DNA from: Campylobacterales bacterium
Lineage (GTDB): Bacteria; Campylobacterota; Campylobacteria; Campylobacterales; Arcobacteraceae
NCBI GenBank assembly: GCA_016784825.1
Contig: JADHTT010000001.1
Location: 1 to 22,351, forward strand
DNA: 22,351 bases
Reading direction: 5' to 3'
Shown: positions 15,806 to 22,351 of the stretch, piece after piece
How positions within the stretch are numbered: the first letter of the stretch is position 1
Layout: every line of letters starts with the position of its first letter
Translations under genes and position numbers: made by a program
The notes under the pieces: model-generated
Told to the model about the DNA's origin: nothing
The model's database searches: none
What the model saw: only the letters and a program-made list of their open reading frames with translations

Positions 15806-17758
15806 ATGGCATTAATTGATCTTCAAAATATAACTAAACAGTATGACATCAAAGTCATACTAAAAGATGTAAACTTTACACTCCAAGAACAACAACGAGT
15901 AGCTATAATTGGTCAAAATGGCCAAGGTAAGTCTACTTTGATGAAAGTAATTACCCGTGCAGTTGAACCAGATAGTGGTGAAATAGCTATTGACAAATCA
16001 CTTAAAATAGAGATGCTAGACCAGCATCCAAAATTTAAAGCTGGCACAATTGTACGAGATGCAATTGAGGAGCAACTTGTAGATTTAAAATCTGCAAAAG
16101 TTAGATATGATGAGCTTTCAGTTTTGATTGCTACAGATTTTGAGAATCAAGAACTACTTCAAGAGCAATCAGATTTAGGTACTTTTTTAGATCATCATAA
16201 TGCCTGGGATTTAGATAATAAAATAGAAAGAGTACTACAAGAATTTCATTTAAAATCATATGAATTTAAAGATATTGACCTTTTAAGTGGTGGCGAACAG
16301 CGTAGGGTTTCTCTTGCTGGATTAATTCTTAAAAAACCAGATATATTACTACTTGATGAGCCTACAAAACATCTTGATGTTTATATGGTAGAGTTTTTAG
16401 AACAAATGCTTTTAAAAGAAAAATTTACTCTTCTTTTCATCTCTCATGATAGATATTTTATTGATAATATTGCTACAAGTGTAATAGAGATTGAAAATGG
16501 TCATTTAAGAAAGTTTAATGGTGGATACAAAAAATACCTTGAACAAAAAGAGCAGTTAATTTTAAATATGCAAAAAGACCATGAAAATATGGTAAGACAA
16601 CTTCGAGCAGAAGCACACTGGATGCAACATGGTGTAACAGCAAGAAGAAAGAGAAATGAAAGAAGAAAATCTGAATATTTAGAGCTAAAAAAAGCTGTTA
16701 AGTCAAACCCTGGAAAAATTAAAAAGATGACAGTTGATCTTCAAAGAGAACAAAAATCTTTTAATCAAGGTGAAACTCAAAATAAAAAGAAGATGCTTTT
16801 TGAATTAGATAATGTATCAAAAAAGTTAGGGGACAAAGTACTTATTAAAGACTTTACTACAAGAATCTTACAAAAAGACACTATTGCTATAGTTGGTCCA
16901 AATGGTAGTGGTAAATCAACTTTATTAAAAATCTTTTTAGAAAGACTTCCTATTGATAGTGGTAGATTTAAAAAAGGTGATTTTAAAGTTGGTTATTTTG
17001 ATCAGCATAGAGAGATGCTTGATGATGATAAAACAATTATGCATACATTTTGTCCAAATGGTGGGGATCAAGTCCTATTAAACGATGGACGACATATGCA
17101 TGTATTTGGATATCTTAAAAACTTCCTTTTCCCAAAAGAATATCTAGATAAAAAAATTGGTGTTTTAAGTGGTGGAGAAAAGAATAGAGTAGCTTTAGCA
17201 TTGTTATTTACAAAAAATATAGATGTAATGATACTAGATGAACCTACAAATGATTTGGATATCCCTACTATTAATATTCTTGAAGAGTATTTACAAAACT
17301 TTCAAGGTGCATTGATATTTGTATCTCATGATAGATATTTTGTAGATAAAATAGCTAAAAAGTTACTAGTATTTACAGGTGGTGGAGAGCTAATGGAAAG
17401 TTTCCAGCCATATACTGAATATCTAGAGATTGAAAAAGAGATCAAAGAATTAGGAGTATTGGAGGCCAATATTGCTAAAGAAGAAAAAGATGCAAAAGCT
17501 CAAAGTGAATCTAAAACAAAACAACAGAAAAAATTAACATATAATGACCAAAGAGATTATGATATGTTACCAAAAGAGATTGAAGAATTAGAGTTACAAA
17601 TTGAGCACTTAGATGCTTGTGTGATGGATCCAGCTTGTTATGAAGAAAAGGGTTTATTAGCGGTATCTTGCGAGCTTGATAATATTAATAAACTTTATGA
17701 GAAGAAGGTTGAAAGATTTTTAGAACTAGAAGAGTTAGTAGAGAGCTTTAATAGTTAA
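15806..17758 (+). CDS. ABC-F family ATPase, Uup-like
   Basis: A soluble tandem ATPase of 650 residues without membrane helices. ABC-F proteins act on the ribosome or DNA rather than in transport. The first nucleotide domain has Walker A GQNGQGKST at 36-44, signature LSGGEQRR near 160 and Walker B LLLDEPTKHLD. A basic linker (about 255-330) follows, with ARRKRNERRKSEY, the ABC-F inter-domain arm. The second domain has GPNGSGKST near 364, LSGGEKNR near 454 and DEPTNDLD. The C-terminal about 110 residues form a charged coiled coil as in Uup (E. coli Uup is 635 residues). It starts 10 bases after ribBX with no evident Shine-Dalgarno, so it may rely on the upstream gene. The choice between Uup and another ABC-F subfamily is tentative. 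Confidence 0.9.
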   Translation: MALIDLQNITKQYDIKVILKDVNFTLQEQQRVAIIGQNGQGKSTLMKVITRAVEPDSGEIAIDKSLKIEMLDQHPKFKAGTIVRDAIEEQLVDLKSAKVRYDELSVLIATDFENQELLQEQSDLGTFLDHHNAWDLDNKIERVLQEFHLKSYEFKDIDLLSGGEQRRVSLAGLILKKPDILLLDEPTKHLDVYMVEFLEQMLLKEKFTLLFISHDRYFIDNIATSVIEIENGHLRKFNGGYKKYLEQKEQLILNMQKDHENMVRQLRAEAHWMQHGVTARRKRNERRKSEYLELKKAVKSNPGKIKKMTVDLQREQKSFNQGETQNKKKMLFELDNVSKKLGDKVLIKDFTTRILQKDTIAIVGPNGSGKSTLLKIFLERLPIDSGRFKKGDFKVGYFDQHREMLDDDKTIMHTFCPNGGDQVLLNDGRHMHVFGYLKNFLFPKEYLDKKIGVLSGGEKNRVALALLFTKNIDVMILDEPTNDLDIPTINILEEYLQNFQGALIFVSHDRYFVDKIAKKLLVFTGGGELMESFQPYTEYLEIEKEIKELGVLEANIAKEEKDAKAQSESKTKQQKKLTYNDQRDYDMLPKEIEELELQIEHLDACVMDPACYEEKGLLAVSCELDNINKLYEKKVERFLELEELVESFNS

Positions 17759-17791
17759 ATAAGTATATTTATTAAATATAAAGGAAGTAAA

Positions 17792-18235
17792 ATGAATTTA
17801 AAAGAACAATTAAAAGCAGACTTAAAAGATGCAATGAGAGCAAAAGAATTAGTAAAAAGAGATACAATTAGATCAATAAATACTATGATTAAACAGATTG
17901 AAGTAGATGAAAGAAAAGATTTAAATGATGATGATGTAATTAAGTTAATTCAAAAAGGTATCAAACAAAGAGAAGAAGCAATTTCTCAGTATCAAGAGGC
18001 TAAAAGAGATGATTTAGTTGAAGTTGAAGCTTCACAAATTGAAATTTTTAAATTATATCTTCCAAAACAACTTACAGATGAAGAGCTTGAAGTATTAACT
18101 TCAGAAGTTATAGCTGAGGTTGCAGCACAATCTATGAAAGATATGGGTAAAGTTATGCCAGTACTTAAAACAAAAGTAGGATCTAGTGCAGATGGTAAAA
18201 GAATGAGTGGAATGATAAAGAAGCTTTTAGGATAA
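17792..18235 (+). CDS. GatB/YqeY domain-containing protein
   Basis: A 147-residue YqeY-type protein, homologous to the tail domain of GatB in the tRNA-dependent amidotransferase. Its role as a stand-alone protein is not established. The whole chain fits the family: MNLKEQLKADLKDAMRAK, VKRDTIRSI, KGIKQREEAISQY, IFKLYLPKQLTDEEL and the C-terminal GRVMPxLK-like MGKVMPVLKTKV followed by SADGKRMS. A strong AAGGAAG precedes the ATG. It lies 33 bases after the ABC-F gene on the same strand, probably cotranscribed. Confidence 0.95.
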   Translation: MNLKEQLKADLKDAMRAKELVKRDTIRSINTMIKQIEVDERKDLNDDDVIKLIQKGIKQREEAISQYQEAKRDDLVEVEASQIEIFKLYLPKQLTDEELEVLTSEVIAEVAAQSMKDMGKVMPVLKTKVGSSADGKRMSGMIKKLLG

Positions 18236-18236
18236 A

Positions 18237-18257
18237 AATATTGCATATTGCAATATT
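18237..18257 (+). terminator. AT-rich hairpin after yqeY
   Basis: AATATTGC (18237-18244) and GCAATATT (18250-18257) form a perfect 8-bp stem with a 5-base loop immediately after the stop codon. No U-run follows, so termination efficiency is doubtful. It does mark the boundary between yqeY and the helicase gene. Confidence 0.45.
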
Positions 18258-18282
18258 ATCAGTGGATTTTAATAAATTTAGT

Positions 18283-18288
18283 TAAAAT
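18283..18288 (+). promoter_or_regulatory. candidate -10 element of the helicase gene (leaderless)
   Basis: TAAAAT ending 6 bases before the helicase ATG. A transcript from it would begin at or next to the A of the start codon. No Shine-Dalgarno is visible before the ATG, which fits a leaderless mRNA. Confidence 0.35.
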
Positions 18289-18294
18289 TCCACT

Positions 18295-20115
18295 ATGAAA
18301 ATGACAAAACAACAAGAGGACATTTTATCCTCTATTAAAAATTTCCAATCTATTAAAATAAATGCTTTTGCAGGTACTGGTAAAACCTATACACTTAGAC
18401 TAATAGCAAATGAATATCAAGATAAAAATATTTTATATTTAGCATTTAATACAGCTATTAAAAATGAAGCTCAAGGCTTATTCCCTAAAAATACAACAAT
18501 TAGTACAACACATGGATTAGCATATAAAGCTATTAAAAATCATACAAATATAGACTTGTCTCAATTAATAAACTATAGAGCAATGGATATATCAAAAAGA
18601 TTCAAGTTATCATATACCAAAGCTATCACTACACTAAAAATATTTGAAGCATTTTGTAATAACGCTAAGTTAGAGATTAGTAAAGAAGACTTTGAGCATA
18701 AGACTGCTCAATTTATGTTTGATAGTATGTGTAAAGGTGAGATGAAACCTACACATGGATTTTATTTAAAATATTATTATTTACTATTAGTTGAAAATAA
18801 AATAGAACAATTTAACTATGATATAGTGATGTTAGATGAGGCTCAAGATACAAATGATGTGACACTTGGTATTTTTAATGCTCTTAATGCCAAGACACGA
18901 ATATATGTAGGAGATCAGCATCAACAGATATATTCATTTAGAGGGAGTAAAAATGCTCTAAATAAAATAGAGTGTGATAAAGAGTTATATTTGTCTTGTA
19001 GCTTTAGATTTAATGATACAGTAGCATCTTATGCAAATACCTTATTAGATAATTTTAAATATGAAACAGTAAAAATAGATACGCTTAAAAAGGAACATGA
19101 AGATATCTTTACTCATGGATTTATATCTAGGACAAATGCCACATTAGTATCAAAAATTGCAAAGAGAATAGATGATAAAGAACCATTTGTAACAGTAAGA
19201 GATCCAAATGAGATTTTTAATCTTACATGCGAAGTATACTATGCACTAAATAACCAGCATGATGATATTAAAAGAAATAGATTTTTAAAAGATTTTTCAG
19301 ATGAAGAAGAGATGTTGGAGTATTCTAAAGAGGTTGATGATTATGAACTTCGTACTGCTATTAAGGTTGTCAAAGAATACAAAGAGAAGATATTTGAATT
19401 TAAAGATATTGCACAAAAGTTTTATAATGCATGGAAAAATAGATTAAATAATGGATTTGAAAAAAGAATAAAAGAGATACTTTTTTTAACAACAGCACAT
19501 ACAGCAAAAGGTTTAGAGTGGGATGAAGTTACTATAGCTGATGATTTCACAGATTTTGCAGATATATTGGTGGATTTAGAGTGTGATACTCTTGCAAGTT
19601 ATCAAGAGCAAAAAGAGTTTATGTCAAATCAAGAGATTATTGATGAGTTTAATCTCTTTTATGTGGCTATAACTAGAGCAAAACAAAAGCTAATTAAAGA
19701 AAGTGATAATTTTCATTATCTTATGGCAAATGATATAGAAAAACTTTTAAATCAAAGAATTAAAGATGCAAAAGATGATATCAAATCAATTGCTAAAACA
19801 AAAATGAATAAAAAAGTAAAAGCATCAAAGTTAAAAAATGAAGATAAATTAGTTCAACGGCAATTAAAAAATCAAGAATTAGGAAAGGCTAAAAATTCGG
19901 GTCTTAAATGGACTTTAGAAGAGAGAGTAAAAGTTAAAAGTATGTTTAAAAAGAATATCAATTTAGTTCAAATAGCTAATAAGCTTGAACGAACTGCTGG
20001 AGCAATTTTAGGTGAACTATTCAAAAGTGAAGTGATAAATAAGGATAATCAGATAAAATTATCACAATTATTAAAAGAGGACCCATTAAATGCAAATAAA
20101 CAGAGTATATCTTAA
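18295..20115 (+). CDS. UvrD/FBH1-like superfamily 1 helicase with C-terminal HTH-like tail
   Basis: A 606-residue SF1 DNA helicase, ATP-dependent, probably acting in recombination or repair. Q-motif-like start MTKQQEDIL; Walker A AFAGTGKT at 24-31; motif Ia LYLAFNTAI then THGLAYKAI, the arrangement typical of FBH1-like helicases; Walker B VMLDEAQDTN near 178-187; motif III GDQHQQIYSFRGS; motif IV SCSFRF; motif V TAHTAKGLEWDEV; motif VI NLFYVAITRAKQ near 454. All catalytic motifs are intact. A lysine-rich linker (about 490-533) leads to a domain at about 535-582 with KWTLEERVKV, IANKLERTAGAI and a final LFKSEVI, which looks like a SANT/GcrA-type helix-turn-helix. No Shine-Dalgarno precedes the ATG. 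The end overlaps truD by 26 bases. Confidence 0.9.
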   Translation: MKMTKQQEDILSSIKNFQSIKINAFAGTGKTYTLRLIANEYQDKNILYLAFNTAIKNEAQGLFPKNTTISTTHGLAYKAIKNHTNIDLSQLINYRAMDISKRFKLSYTKAITTLKIFEAFCNNAKLEISKEDFEHKTAQFMFDSMCKGEMKPTHGFYLKYYYLLLVENKIEQFNYDIVMLDEAQDTNDVTLGIFNALNAKTRIYVGDQHQQIYSFRGSKNALNKIECDKELYLSCSFRFNDTVASYANTLLDNFKYETVKIDTLKKEHEDIFTHGFISRTNATLVSKIAKRIDDKEPFVTVRDPNEIFNLTCEVYYALNNQHDDIKRNRFLKDFSDEEEMLEYSKEVDDYELRTAIKVVKEYKEKIFEFKDIAQKFYNAWKNRLNNGFEKRIKEILFLTTAHTAKGLEWDEVTIADDFTDFADILVDLECDTLASYQEQKEFMSNQEIIDEFNLFYVAITRAKQKLIKESDNFHYLMANDIEKLLNQRIKDAKDDIKSIAKTKMNKKVKASKLKNEDKLVQRQLKNQELGKAKNSGLKWTLEERVKVKSMFKKNINLVQIANKLERTAGAILGELFKSEVINKDNQIKLSQLLKEDPLNANKQSIS

Positions 20116-21043
20116 TCAAAACGAACCTTTAGATTTTAAGTTTGTACAAAATAGAGATGATTTTAGAGTTGATGAAATTATCAATTTAAAATATACTAAT
20201 CATGGTAGATATGCTATTTTAAAAGTCAAGAAAACCAATCATACCACTTGGGATATGATAAAAGAGTTTTCACAACAATTAGATATACCAGAAAATCAAA
20301 TAGGTTATGCAGGCTTAAAAGATAAACATGCAACTACTACGCAGTATATTAGTATCCCATCTACCATTGCGCAAGATATAAATAGATTTAAACATAAAGA
20401 TATTACTATTGAGGAGCTAAACTATAGTGATAGTGCAATACAAAAAGGTGATTTAGATGCCAATAAATTTACAATTAGACTTCATAATATAGATCCAAAT
20501 ACTATCCATATTTTATATCAAAATATATCTCATATACAAAAGCATGGCTTACCAAATTATTTTGGATATCAAAGATTTGGATTTGATGATAAATATGATA
20601 AATCTCAAGCAGTAGCATATGGTGAAGAGATTATCAAAGAGAAAAAATTGGAACATATGCTAGTATCAATATATCAAAGTTATATTTTTAATGATTGGTT
20701 ATCATCTAGAGTTGAGTTATCAAAAGAAAAGGGCTTAAAAAAGTTACATAGTTTAGATGGTGATATTTTTGATTATAAACAAAAAGATATGATTACAGGG
20801 ATAATGCCAGGAAATACAATACCAAGAGCAAAAGGTGAAGCTGGAAAATTTGAAGCTAAATTTGATGATCCTTTTGTAGTTGATTTTAAAGGTTATAGAA
20901 GAGTAGCATGGATAAAACCAAGTGAGATAAAAAATAAATTTGATGCTACAAATAATACTATGTTATTAGAATTTATACTTCCTAAAAGCTCATATGCTAC
21001 AGTATTTATAGAATCAATTGCAAATAAAAACTTTGGATATTAA
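20090..21043 (+). CDS. truD: tRNA pseudouridine(13) synthase
   Basis: Isomerises U13 in the D stem of tRNA-Glu. It has 317 residues (E. coli 349; the difference suggests a smaller insertion domain). The catalytic aspartate is Asp78 in GYAGLKDKHATT (72-83). NYFGYQRFG is the conserved second signature and VDFKGYRRVAW lies near the C-terminus. The ATG is within the helicase gene, 26 bases before its stop, preceded by AGAGGA, so translation is probably coupled. Its stop codon overlaps the stop of the convergent YigZ gene in a shared TTAA. Confidence 0.95.
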   Translation: MQINRVYLNQNEPLDFKFVQNRDDFRVDEIINLKYTNHGRYAILKVKKTNHTTWDMIKEFSQQLDIPENQIGYAGLKDKHATTTQYISIPSTIAQDINRFKHKDITIEELNYSDSAIQKGDLDANKFTIRLHNIDPNTIHILYQNISHIQKHGLPNYFGYQRFGFDDKYDKSQAVAYGEEIIKEKKLEHMLVSIYQSYIFNDWLSSRVELSKEKGLKKLHSLDGDIFDYKQKDMITGIMPGNTIPRAKGEAGKFEAKFDDPFVVDFKGYRRVAWIKPSEIKNKFDATNNTMLLEFILPKSSYATVFIESIANKNFGY

Positions 21044-21615
21044 TCGTTTAGATTAATTCCAAGTGGTAGTTTAGATTCTAAAATCATAAATTGCTCCTTT
21101 GTAGCACTTAAGTGTAGAGCTACATTTTGGCTAAACTCTTTATTGAGAATATTGATATCATTTTGTTCAAGCAAGTATTCTATTTGACCTAGCATATCAT
21201 AGTTTAGTGTACAAGTTTTTGTATCTAGTTTTTTGTATTCTTTTAAAGATGAGATATCAAGTACTTGATTTACAGCATCACCATATGCTCGCACAAGTCC
21301 ACCAGTACCAAGTCTAATACCACCAAAATACCTTACTATAATCACTGCACTATTAATTATATTAGAACCACGAAGTACTGAAAGTGATGGCTTACCAGAT
21401 GTACCTTTTGGTTCACCATCATCACTACTATTTTCAACTATTTGATCAAATTCATTTAAATATCTATATGCATATACAAAATGCCTACCTTTAGGGTGTT
21501 CATCTTTTAGTTTTTGCATCATTTGATCAAATTTATCGTATGGACATATATGAGTGATAAATTTTGATCTTTTAATCTCTAGTGTTGAGCTAAACTCATT
21601 ATCAACAAATTTCAA
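21040..21615 (-). CDS. YigZ/IMPACT family protein
   Basis: A 191-residue member of UPF0029. The N-terminal IMPACT domain shows KRSKFITHI, RHFVYAYRY, SSDDGEPKGTSGKP and VIIVRYFGGIRLGTGGL; the C-terminal part has a ferredoxin-like fold in known structures. The bacterial function is not settled; ribosome or RNA roles have been proposed. The start is a TTG at 21613-21615, with GGAGGA eight bases upstream and the family-like beginning KFVDNEF. No ATG fits. The gene is divergent from tlyA with only 14 bases between start codons, so its promoter must lie inside the tlyA coding region. Confidence 0.93.
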   Translation of the reverse strand: MKFVDNEFSSTLEIKRSKFITHICPYDKFDQMMQKLKDEHPKGRHFVYAYRYLNEFDQIVENSSDDGEPKGTSGKPSLSVLRGSNIINSAVIIVRYFGGIRLGTGGLVRAYGDAVNQVLDISSLKEYKKLDTKTCTLNYDMLGQIEYLLEQNDINILNKEFSQNVALHLSATKEQFMILESKLPLGINLND

Positions 21616-21616
21616 T

Positions 21617-21622
21617 TATAAT
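21617..21622 (+). promoter_or_regulatory. candidate -10 element of tlyA (leaderless)
   Basis: A perfect TATAAT ending 7 bases before the tlyA ATG. Transcription would start at the ATG. The same bases on the other strand lie between the YigZ Shine-Dalgarno and its TTG start. Confidence 0.45.
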
Positions 21623-21629
21623 ATCCTCC

Positions 21630-22337
21630 ATGAGATTAGATCAATACTTAGTAAAAAATTATGACATTCAAAGCCGAAATAAAGCTAGTGAATTGATATT
21701 AAACCAAAAGATCAAAGTTAATGATCGTATTATAACAAAACCATCTTTTAAAGTTGACGATAGTGTCAATATTGAGATTTTAGAAGAGCAATTTTTTGTA
21801 AGTCGTGCTGCATATAAATTAAAGTATTTTTTAGATGAGTGTAATTGTGATTTACAAGATGATATAGCATTAGATATTGGCTCATCTACTGGTGGATTTA
21901 CACAAATACTTTTAGATAATAATGTCAAAAGTGTAGATTGTGTAGATGTTGGTAGTAATCAGCTTCATGATAGAATAAAAGATGATGTTAGAATATCATG
22001 CTTTGAAAATACAGATATTAGAGATTTTAAATCTAATAAAAAGTATGATATAGTGACATGTGATGTGTCTTTTATAAGTATTCATAATATTTTAGATGAT
22101 ATAAGTAGATTAGCATCAGACAAAATAATTATTCTTTTTAAACCACAATTTGAAGTTGGAAAAGATGTAAAAAGAGACCGTGCTGGTGTAGTAAAAGATC
22201 AAAAAGCTATACAATTAGTGCGAGACAAATTTATAAGTGAATCTATAAAGCTTGGGTGGAATTTAGTCTATTCAAACTATAGTAAACTAGAAGGTAAAAA
22301 GGGAAATCTTGAAGAGTTGTTCTACTTTAAAAAATAA
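21630..22337 (+). CDS. tlyA: TlyA family rRNA 2'-O-methyltransferase
   Basis: Methylates the 2'-hydroxyl of rRNA cytidines. The 235-residue length fits the short type I TlyA known from Campylobacter, which modifies 23S C1920 (E. coli numbering) and affects capreomycin sensitivity; type II also modifies 16S. An N-terminal S4 RNA-binding domain (about 1-60, MRLDQYLVKN) precedes a Rossmann methyltransferase with the SAM loop LDIGSSTGGF at 81-90. The catalytic tetrad is complete: Lys63 (AAYKL), Asp145 (CDVSFIS), Lys171 (LFKPQFEV) and Glu228 (GNLEEL). No Shine-Dalgarno is seen and a TATAAT ends 7 bases upstream, suggesting a leaderless message. The window ends 14 bases after the stop with nothing identifiable. 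Confidence 0.95.
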   Translation: MRLDQYLVKNYDIQSRNKASELILNQKIKVNDRIITKPSFKVDDSVNIEILEEQFFVSRAAYKLKYFLDECNCDLQDDIALDIGSSTGGFTQILLDNNVKSVDCVDVGSNQLHDRIKDDVRISCFENTDIRDFKSNKKYDIVTCDVSFISIHNILDDISRLASDKIIILFKPQFEVGKDVKRDRAGVVKDQKAIQLVRDKFISESIKLGWNLVYSNYSKLEGKKGNLEELFYFKK

Positions 22338-22351
22338 TATCACATCAATTG

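Noticed and set aside
15796..22337. Possible defence or novel system around the helicase
   Set aside because: Neighbours are yqeY, truD, yigZ and tlyA, all core housekeeping genes; no nuclease, toxin, reverse transcriptase or other effector lies nearby.

Overview
The window is ordinary chromosomal DNA from an AT-rich bacterium of the Campylobacterota (Epsilonproteobacteria), with GC near 30% judged by eye. The evidence is the gene order pheS-pheT-aroA-ispH, a riboflavin enzyme of the RibBX kind, a short (type I-like) TlyA, and housekeeping proteins that read like those of Arcobacter/Sulfurimonas-type genomes. The genus cannot be fixed from the sequence alone. Almost every gene is housekeeping. 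There is no phage, CRISPR array, transposase or recognisable defence system.

Bases 1-5294 (minus strand) hold one tight operon, read pheS, pheT, aroA, ispH, with ispH cut by the window edge. It joins phenylalanyl-tRNA synthetase, the penultimate shikimate enzyme and the last MEP-pathway enzyme. Immediately upstream of pheS (5321-5586) lies the most unusual object in the window: a 266-bp non-coding element with about 30-bp terminal inverted repeats, two long internal hairpins and an RNA hairpin that would carry a UNCG-type tetraloop on the plus strand. It looks like a MITE or another structured repeat. Bases 5666-6941 (plus) hold a HIT-family hydrolase and an agmatine deiminase-family gene, which appears to begin at an AUA codon overlapping the HIT stop.

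Bases 6950-10414 (minus) hold trxA, a strong intrinsic terminator, then trxB, dapB and purF. Bases 10556-13582 (plus) hold alaS and a four-helix CopD/HemJ-like membrane protein, closed by a terminator. Facing them is a 107-codon single-pass membrane protein of unknown function (13596-13919, minus).

Bases 13920-14700 have no intact protein gene. They contain an apparently decayed coding fragment (14083-14247) and three minus-strand tRNA genes, Gln(UUG), initiator fMet(CAU) and Val(GAC). A consensus-perfect sigma-70 promoter drives the cluster (TTGACA, 17 bp, TATAAT) and overlaps the promoter region of the divergent riboflavin gene.

Bases 14764-22337 (mostly plus) hold ribBX, an Uup-like ABC-F ATPase, a GatB/YqeY-like protein, an FBH1-like SF1 helicase with a C-terminal helix-turn-helix-like tail, truD (overlapping the helicase by 26 bp), a convergent YigZ/IMPACT protein, and tlyA. 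The helicase and tlyA genes both have a -10-like hexamer 6-7 bases before the start codon and no Shine-Dalgarno sequence, so they are candidates for leaderless mRNAs.
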